64,000 nt of DNA from Segatella copri (GTDB taxonomy: Bacteria > Bacteroidota > Bacteroidia > Bacteroidales > Bacteroidaceae), in contig NZ_CP042464.1 of NCBI RefSeq assembly GCF_015074785.1, positions 1,984,001 to 2,048,000 of the forward strand, written 5' to 3'. A program made the position numbers and the translations under genes. This document shows, piece after piece, positions 58,477 to 64,000 of this stretch; within the stretch, counting starts at the first letter, position 1, and each line of letters starts with the position of its first letter. The notes beneath the pieces are model-generated. The model was given only the letters and a program-made list of their open reading frames with translations, ran no database searches and was not told the DNA's origin.

Positions 58477-59760
58477 ATGGTAGAAACAATGAATAATATT
58501 GGAAATAGACAGCCGGATAGCAATGCTGGCTGCAGTAAGCAAAAAGGAGTGAAGAATAAGCAAACCCGGCAGCTGGTACTATGGATTGGCGCTTTGATAG
58601 TAGGCGCCGTCTTGGGGATATTCGGCATCAGCTGGCTGGATGGTCTGATGAACTTCATAGCCACGGTCTATACCCGCTTATTCCAGCTTCTGGCAGTACC
58701 AACCATAGCCTTGGCAGTTATCACAACCCTGGCATCCTTGGGCAACCAGGCAGATACCGGTAAGATATTCCGCCACGCCATCACCTACACCCTGCTCACG
58801 ACGATAGCAGCTGCAGCAGTGGGACTGGTGCTCTACAACATCGTTTCTCCAGGCAATTTACCTACAGCCTTGGTACAGAGCGGTATGGCGGATGTTCCCC
58901 AAAAGCTGGGAGAAACCAGCTATTATGACCATATTCTTGGGGTAATACCCAACAACATCATCAAGCCGTTTGCCGAAGGAAATGTACTCTCTATATTGAT
59001 TTTGGCGGCAGCAGCAGGTATTGCTTTAACCAAAATGCCATCAAGCGATAAAAAAGAAGTCGTGATGAAGGGATTGTTTGGATTACAGGATCTGCTTTTC
59101 ATGCTGATTCATGGATTAATCTGGGCTCTGCCTCTGGGTATCGTTGCCTTTGCAGCACAACTCTCAGCCCAGTTCTCTGCGGGTATCGTGATGGCTTCTC
59201 TAGGAAAGTACGTAGCTGTTATCCTGGGAGGTAATGTCATTCAATTCTTCATCATCCTTCCGCTCTTCCTCTTGGCAAGAGGCTTGAACCCTGTGCGTAC
59301 ACTGGGCAAGATGATGCCGGCAGTATTAATGGCTCTGTTTACAAAGAGTTCTGCTGCTACGTTGCCGGTGACGATGCAGACAGCAGAAGACAGACTGGGA
59401 GTTTCCAATCAGGTTTCCCGCTTCGTATTACCTATCTGTACTACCATCAACATGAATGGTTGCGCTGCGTTTATCCTCGTAACCTCCTTATTCCTGATGC
59501 AGAATGGAGGAATGCCTTTACCTTGGACTACGATGATTCTCTGGCTCTTCATTTCAGTTATCTCAGCAGTGGGTAATGCAGGAGTGCCGATGGGATGTTA
59601 TTTCCTTACCCTATCTCTGATGTCCGGTATCAATGCTCCTATCGGCATCATGGGCATCATCCTGCCAATCTATACCATTATCGACATGGTAGAGACGGCA
59701 GAAAACGTATGGTCTGATTCCTGTGTCTGCGCCATGGTGGATAGGGATTTGAAAAGATAG
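58477..59760 (+). CDS. dicarboxylate/amino-acid:cation symporter (DAACS/SLC1 family)
   Basis: A 427-residue inner-membrane symporter. Family motifs are the re-entrant hairpin TKSSAATLPVTMQTAEDRLG, LPICTTINMNGCAAFILVTS (NMNG, cation site), VGNAGVPMGCYFLTLSLMSG and LPIYTIIDMVETAENVWSDS with the substrate-binding Asp and cation-binding Asp in the last helix. It imports glutamate, aspartate, serine or a C4-dicarboxylate with Na+ or H+; which one cannot be told. The N-terminal 25 residues are polar and variable. It stands alone. Confidence 0.93.
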   Translation: MVETMNNIGNRQPDSNAGCSKQKGVKNKQTRQLVLWIGALIVGAVLGIFGISWLDGLMNFIATVYTRLFQLLAVPTIALAVITTLASLGNQADTGKIFRHAITYTLLTTIAAAAVGLVLYNIVSPGNLPTALVQSGMADVPQKLGETSYYDHILGVIPNNIIKPFAEGNVLSILILAAAAGIALTKMPSSDKKEVVMKGLFGLQDLLFMLIHGLIWALPLGIVAFAAQLSAQFSAGIVMASLGKYVAVILGGNVIQFFIILPLFLLARGLNPVRTLGKMMPAVLMALFTKSSAATLPVTMQTAEDRLGVSNQVSRFVLPICTTINMNGCAAFILVTSLFLMQNGGMPLPWTTMILWLFISVISAVGNAGVPMGCYFLTLSLMSGINAPIGIMGIILPIYTIIDMVETAENVWSDSCVCAMVDRDLKR

Positions 59761-59840
59761 AAACAATAGTGAGCATGCAAAAATATCACCATGATAGTAG
59801 GATAAGGGCAGAAAAACTTTGTGCTTTCAAGATTTATTCG

Positions 59841-59848
59841 TACTTTTG
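59841..59848 (+). promoter_or_regulatory. -7 promoter box for the antiporter
   Basis: TACTTTTG matches TAnnTTTG, 78 bp before the start. Confidence 0.5.
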
Positions 59849-59925
59849 CAGTCAAAAACAGAAAGGGAGGGATGAATGCTGATGCAGAAATCCCTCTTTA
59901 AGTATAACAAAAAAGAAGAAAGCCT

Positions 59926-62058
59926 ATGTTCCATATCGCTCAATACTTCCCTATCACAGACCCTACGTTGATATTCTTCGTAGTGCTCCTCATCATCCTC
60001 TTTGCCCCTATCATCATGGGTAAACTCCGTATCCCGCACATCATCGGTATGGTGCTGGCAGGTGTGCTCATAGGCAAATACGGACTGAATATCCTGGAGC
60101 GCGACTCTTCGTTTGAGCTCTTCGGAAAGGTGGGACTCTATTACATCATGTTCCTCGCCGCACTGGAGATGGATATGGAAGGCATGAAAAAGAACAAGTC
60201 GCGACTGCTTATCTATGGCCTGCTCACCTGTTTTATACCGTTCTTCCTCACATACGGCATGAGTATCTGGTTGCTCCACTACTCTGCCAAGGCTTCCTTC
60301 CTGCTGAGCTGCATCATGGCATCCAATACGCTGATTGCCTATCCTATCGTTTCGAGATACGGATTGCAACAGAAACCGAGCGTTACGCTGAGTGTGGGAT
60401 CGAGCATGATTTCGCTGCTCATAGCCCTGATTATGCTTGCCGGACTGGTAGCATCGTTCAGCAAACATGACGGCGTACTGTTCTGGGTATTCTTCACCCT
60501 CAAGTTTGCCGTCTATTGTGGCGTGATGATCATGCTGATTCCCCGACTTACAAGATGGTTTTTGCGAAGATACAGCGATGCGGTGATGCAGTTTATCTTC
60601 GTACTTTCGATGCTCTTTATGAGTGCGGCACTTTCGCAGATAGTGGGCATCGAGGGCGTTTTCGGTGCTTTCTTCGCCGGTCTGATATTAAACAGATATA
60701 TTCCGCATGTTTCGCCGCTGATGAACCGCCTCGAGTTTATCGGCAATGCCCTTTTCATTCCTTATTTTCTGATAGGTGTGGGCATGCTGATCAATATCAA
60801 TCTTCTGTTTCAGGGCAGTCATATTCTATGGGTCGTGTTCTGCATCGCCTTCTTCGGAACCCTGGGCAAAGCCATCGCAGCCTATATCGCCTGTCTGGGT
60901 TTCCGATTGCCACTTTCTTCGGGTCACATGATGTTCGGACTCACTTCGGCTCATGCTGCCGGAAGTATCGCCATGGTGATGGTGGGTATGCATCTGCTCG
61001 TAGCACCGGGCACTTATCTCGTCAACGATGATATGCTCAATGGTGTGGTTATGATGATTCTGTTTACCTGCATCATCTCATCCATCCTTACCGACCGATC
61101 TTCGCAGAAGATTATCCTGAGAGACAAGGAACTGCCTGATGCGGAAGACGACAAGAAGGTGAGCGATGAGAAGATTCTGGTTCCGGTGAAATATCCTGAA
61201 TATGCCGACAACCTGATGAGTCTGGCGTTTCTGGTGAGAAACCAGAAACTGAACAGGGGTCTCATCTGCCTGAATGTGGTATATGAAGACAAGGACATGC
61301 GATACAACCAGGAACAGGGAAGACGGCTTCTGGAACATTGCAGTCAGCTGGCTGCTGCCACCGATGTGATGACGCAGACCCAGGTTCGTATTGCAGCCAA
61401 CATCGCCAACGGCATCAAGCATGCCTTCAACGAGTTCCAATGTTCTGAGATTATCATCGGAATGCACATGCATCCTGAGGTTTCGCCGAAGTTCTGGGGA
61501 GAATTCCACCAGAGTCTCTTCAACGGATTGAGCCGACAGATCATCATGGCACGCATCAGACAGCCGTTGAATACATTGAGAAGAATACAGGTAGCCGTAC
61601 CTTCGAGAGCAGAGTTTGAGCCGGGTTTCTACCGCTGGTTGGAACGACTAGCCCGACTTGCCGGCAATCTCGACTGCCGCATCCAGTTTCATGGCAGAGA
61701 AGAGAGTCTGGCGCTCATCAATGAATATATCAAGAACCGGCATCCGGAAGTGCGTGCTGATTATACCCAGATGATTCACTGGAACGAGTTGCCGCAGCTG
61801 GCTTCGCAGATATCTCCAGACCACCTGTTCGTGGTAGTAACCGCCCGTAAGGGAACCGTATCTTACAAGACAGCACTGGAGCGTCTGCCGGAGGAAATAA
61901 CGAAATACTTCTCAGGTACCAACCTGATGATTATCTTCCCCGACCAGCATGGTGATTCCTACGGCGACCAGCTTACCTTCGCTGAGCCTCAGCATCAGGA
62001 AGAGATCAGTGCTTACGAATCATTCCTGCAATGGTTTAAGAAGAAGTTCAGAAAATAA
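59926..62058 (+). CDS. CPA2-type cation:proton antiporter with C-terminal USP-like region
   Basis: A 710-residue protein. The first 395 residues form about 12 membrane helices of the Na+/H+ exchanger (KefB-like) fold: LRIPHIIGMVLAGVLIGKYG, MFLAALEMDMEGMKKNKSRL, SNTLIAYPIVSRYG and GVFGAFFAGLILNRYIP. The rest (about 410-700) is cytosolic and resembles two universal-stress-protein-like domains: EKILVPVKYPEYADNLMSLA and RRIQVAVPSRAEFEPGFYRW, each starting a Rossmann-type unit. No TrkA-N (RCK) domain is seen. Likely moves K+ or Na+ against H+. It ends at a terminator. Confidence 0.9.
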   Translation: MFHIAQYFPITDPTLIFFVVLLIILFAPIIMGKLRIPHIIGMVLAGVLIGKYGLNILERDSSFELFGKVGLYYIMFLAALEMDMEGMKKNKSRLLIYGLLTCFIPFFLTYGMSIWLLHYSAKASFLLSCIMASNTLIAYPIVSRYGLQQKPSVTLSVGSSMISLLIALIMLAGLVASFSKHDGVLFWVFFTLKFAVYCGVMIMLIPRLTRWFLRRYSDAVMQFIFVLSMLFMSAALSQIVGIEGVFGAFFAGLILNRYIPHVSPLMNRLEFIGNALFIPYFLIGVGMLININLLFQGSHILWVVFCIAFFGTLGKAIAAYIACLGFRLPLSSGHMMFGLTSAHAAGSIAMVMVGMHLLVAPGTYLVNDDMLNGVVMMILFTCIISSILTDRSSQKIILRDKELPDAEDDKKVSDEKILVPVKYPEYADNLMSLAFLVRNQKLNRGLICLNVVYEDKDMRYNQEQGRRLLEHCSQLAAATDVMTQTQVRIAANIANGIKHAFNEFQCSEIIIGMHMHPEVSPKFWGEFHQSLFNGLSRQIIMARIRQPLNTLRRIQVAVPSRAEFEPGFYRWLERLARLAGNLDCRIQFHGREESLALINEYIKNRHPEVRADYTQMIHWNELPQLASQISPDHLFVVVTARKGTVSYKTALERLPEEITKYFSGTNLMIIFPDQHGDSYGDQLTFAEPQHQEEISAYESFLQWFKKKFRK

Positions 62059-62074
62059 CAAATTTGTTTTTATC

Positions 62075-62112
62075 AAAAAGAGTTTTATTACATAAAATAA
62101 GGCTCTTTTTTT
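62075..62112 (+). terminator. terminator after the antiporter
   Basis: AAAAAGAG pairs with CTCTTTTT across an AT-rich inner stem (TTTTATT/AATAA), 17 bp after the stop codon. Confidence 0.65.
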
Positions 62113-62153
62113 CTTTTTATCTCTTAAAATTAGGCATTTCCAAATATTTTGCT

Positions 62154-62161
62154 TAATTTTG
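62154..62161 (+). promoter_or_regulatory. -7 promoter box for the LolD-like gene
   Basis: TAATTTTG matches TAnnTTTG, 26 bp upstream of ATG 62188. It argues against a start further upstream. Confidence 0.5.
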
Positions 62162-62187
62162 CCTGCAAAATAATTTTGAGTAAGAAA

Positions 62188-62937
62188 ATGATTGATATAA
62201 AAGGTATAACCAAGAGCTTCGGCTCCCTGCAGGTGCTTAAGGGCATCGACCTGCATATTGACAAGGGCGAGGTGGTAAGTATCGTCGGTCCTAGTGGTGC
62301 CGGCAAGACTACACTCCTCCAGATTATCGGTACCCTCGACAAGCCTGATAGTGGCAGCATCATGGTTGATGGCATCGATGTAAGCAGCCTCAGCACCAAG
62401 AAACTGAGCGATTTCCGCAACCAGCATCTCGGTTTCGTCTTCCAGTTCCACCAACTTCTCCCTGAGTTCACCGCCCTGGAGAACATCATGATTCCTGCCT
62501 TCATTGCAGGCAAGAGCCGAAAAGAAGCCAAGGAGCGTGCCGAGGAGTTATTGGAATTCATGGGCTTGAGCGATAGAGCCAGTCACAAGCCTGCCGAGTT
62601 ATCCGGTGGTGAGAAACAGCGTGTAGCCGTGGCGAGAGCTTTGGTCAATAATCCTGCCGTCATCCTTGCCGATGAGCCATCAGGAAGTCTCGACACCAAG
62701 AACAAGGCTGAGCTTCACCAGCTCTTCTTCGACCTCAGAGACAAGTTCGGTCAGACTTTCGTCATCGTAACTCATGATGAGGGCCTTGCTTCCATCACCG
62801 ACCGCACCATCCATCTCAAGGATGGAATGATTGAGAAGACGGTGGAAGCAGGAGCTACTGATAGCCAGGAAGAAACTGCAGATAACAATAAAGAAGTTTC
62901 TGCTGAAGAACCAGACTCATCCATAGATTGCATCTAA
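62188..62937 (+). CDS. ABC transporter ATP-binding protein, LolD-like
   Basis: A 249-residue ATPase: Walker [17 protein letters not shown]-loop [19 protein letters not shown], signature [15 protein letters not shown], Walker [14 protein letters not shown] and switch His in [10 protein letters not shown]. The [14 protein letters not shown] and [16 protein letters not shown] segments are typical of the LolD/MacB group that works with lipoprotein-releasing or efflux permeases. No permease is adjacent. The ATG at 62188 is chosen over an upstream TTG since it begins the conserved [12 protein letters not shown]. The C-terminal 25 residues are an acidic Glu/Asp/Ser-rich tail not usual in LolD. Confidence 0.9.
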   Translation: MIDIKGITKSFGSLQVLKGIDLHIDKGEVVSIVGPSGAGKTTLLQIIGTLDKPDSGSIMVDGIDVSSLSTKKLSDFRNQHLGFVFQFHQLLPEFTALENIMIPAFIAGKSRKEAKERAEELLEFMGLSDRASHKPAELSGGEKQRVAVARALVNNPAVILADEPSGSLDTKNKAELHQLFFDLRDKFGQTFVIVTHDEGLASITDRTIHLKDGMIEKTVEAGATDSQEETADNNKEVSAEEPDSSIDCI

Positions 62938-63081
62938 ACGCCCTGAACCAACGGTCACCGGCCGAAGGGAAAGGTAAAGGGCAGAAGCTCCTAGCCCAGG
63001 GCAACACCCTGGGTAATTACGGACACAAACCTGTCGCCCTGTAAGGGCAAAAGCATTTTATATTCTCGAAAATAATATTAT
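62938..63081. repeat. REP-like intergenic palindromes
   Basis: CCCAGGGCAACACCCTGGG (62996-63014) and GCCCTGTAAGGGC (63036-63048) form two compact GC-rich hairpins, unlike the AT-rich intergenic style elsewhere in the window. This is the look of REP-type repeats. A search of the whole genome would show whether they are multicopy. Confidence 0.5.
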
Positions 63082-63924
63082 ATGAGCAAAAAGATAAAAC
63101 TCGGCGATTACAATCGCCTTCGCATCGTAAAGAAAGTTGATTTCGGTCTGTATCTCGATGGTGGTGACGAGGGAGAAATCCTCCTTCCTTCCCGCTACGT
63201 CCCAGAGAATGTCGGCATCGGCGACGAGCTGGATGTCTTCATCTATCTCGACCAGGAAGAGCGCCTCATAGCAACCACCGAAACCCCTTTGGCAAAGGTG
63301 GGCGACTTCGCCTATCTCGAAGTGAAATGGGTCAACGAATACGGAGCCTTTCTGGGCTGGGGGTTGATGAAGGACATCTTCTGCCCATTCCGCGAGCAGA
63401 AGAAACGTATGGTGCTCGGCAACTCCTACATCGTGCATATCCACATCGATGAGGAGAGCTACCGCATCGTTGCCTCTGCCAAGATTGAGCGTTATCTCAA
63501 CGAAGACCATCCTCACTACAAGCATGGTGATGAGGTGGATCTCCTCATCTGGCAGAAGACCGACCTCGGCTTCAAGGTTATCATCGACAACCAGTATCCG
63601 GGTCTCCTCTATCAGGACCAGATTTTCCAGTACATCCATACCGGTGACAAGATGAAGGGCTACATCGGAAGAGTTCGTCCTGACGGAAAGATAGATGTCA
63701 CCCTGCAGAAGACCGGCATCCAGCAGACAGCCGACTTCGCCGAGACCCTCTACCAGTATCTCCTGGACAACGACGGCGAGTGCAACCTTGGAGACAAGAG
63801 CGAGGCCGACGACATCTACGAGCGTTTCCACGTGAGCAAGAAGGTTTACAAGCGTGCCGTGGGCGATCTATACAAAAAGCGCCTCATCACCGTAAGCCCG
63901 ATGAGCATCCGATTGGCGGAATAA
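63082..63924 (+). CDS. S1-domain RNA-binding protein, CvfB-like
   Basis: A 280-residue protein of the CvfB family: several S1-like OB-fold units followed by a winged helix. Visible parts are LRIVKKVDFGLYLDGGDEGE, ILLPSRYVPENVGIGDELDV, then a second unit VNEYGAFLGWGLMKDIFCPF, a third GFKVIIDNQYPGLLYQDQIF with GYIGRVRPDGKIDVTLQK, and a C-terminal helix-turn-helix GDKSEADDIYERFHVSKKVY. Staphylococcal CvfB binds RNA and affects virulence-gene expression; the role here is unknown. It is likely a single gene with a strong terminator. Confidence 0.9.
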   Translation: MSKKIKLGDYNRLRIVKKVDFGLYLDGGDEGEILLPSRYVPENVGIGDELDVFIYLDQEERLIATTETPLAKVGDFAYLEVKWVNEYGAFLGWGLMKDIFCPFREQKKRMVLGNSYIVHIHIDEESYRIVASAKIERYLNEDHPHYKHGDEVDLLIWQKTDLGFKVIIDNQYPGLLYQDQIFQYIHTGDKMKGYIGRVRPDGKIDVTLQKTGIQQTADFAETLYQYLLDNDGECNLGDKSEADDIYERFHVSKKVYKRAVGDLYKKRLITVSPMSIRLAE

Positions 63925-63948
63925 AGCAGATTAGAACTATATATAATT

Positions 63949-63988
63949 AAGGTGGACATTGCTATTTTTAAAAAGCATTGTCCACCTT
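63949..63988 (+). terminator. terminator after the cvfB-like gene
   Basis: AAGGTGGACA pairs with TGTCCACCTT, with an inner TGCT/AGCA extension, about 25 bp after the stop codon. Confidence 0.75.
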
Positions 63989-64000
63989 ATTATTTATTTT

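Overview
The window looks like chromosome from a gut Bacteroidales of the Prevotella/Segatella type. The signs are a SusC/SusD pair, many promoters of the Bacteroidetes form (-7 TAnnTTTG, often a -33 TTG), TonB-linked outer-membrane proteins, and gene families typical of that group (RavA/ViaA-like operon, C_GCAxxG_C_C protein, AAA-ATPase/PD-(D/E)XK proteins, Fib_succ_major-type domains). No rRNA, tRNA or CRISPR array was found. The species is inferred from gene content only.

Layout. 0-5.6 kb: HAD hydrolase fragment, glycerate kinase, a zeta-toxin pair, and a two-component system beside a small outer-membrane protein. 5.8-13 kb: a beta-barrel receptor, then a SusD/SusC pair whose GH3 glycosidase has lost its middle. 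13.2-17.7 kb: Hsp20, a compact CopA-type ATPase without a recognisable N-domain, a repeat-rich gap with a perfect 37-bp inverted repeat and a possible small RNA, and a thioesterase. 17.9-22.9 kb: a two-component system next to an MgtA-type Mg2+ ATPase, whose promoter carries four heptamers at exact 11-bp spacing. 23-36 kb: mostly housekeeping genes (porin, flippase-like protein, esterase, NlpE-like lipoprotein, TerC, sugar isomerase, a ViaA/RavA-like operon, asd). 36.4-58.3 kb: an AT-rich accessory region. 58.4-64 kb: SLC1-type symporter, CPA2 antiporter, LolD-like ATPase and CvfB-like protein.

The accessory region holds the most unusual content. From 54.2 down to 38.4 kb every gene reads leftward: a LytTR regulator, two FHA proteins, an EF-hand-like membrane protein, a PP2C phosphatase, three membrane Ser/Thr kinases (two carrying FGE/sulfatase-modifying domains, one carrying a TonB C-terminal domain), Fib_succ_major-like pieces, a DnaJ-type zinc-finger gene with an in-frame amber codon, a secreted caspase-like protease and a GH25 muramidase. 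Two of the kinases share almost identical kinase domains joined to unrelated C-termini, and two insertion sequences sit among the genes. I infer a phospho-signalling system that is being reshuffled; its biological role is not shown by the sequence.

A second theme is decay by internal deletion. The GH3 gene, an alkaline-phosphatase-like gene and the second AAA-ATPase/nuclease gene each keep recognisable ends but lack the middle. A third is short tandem arrays at 55.3-56.8 kb that share a period of about 22 bp although their sequences are unrelated.
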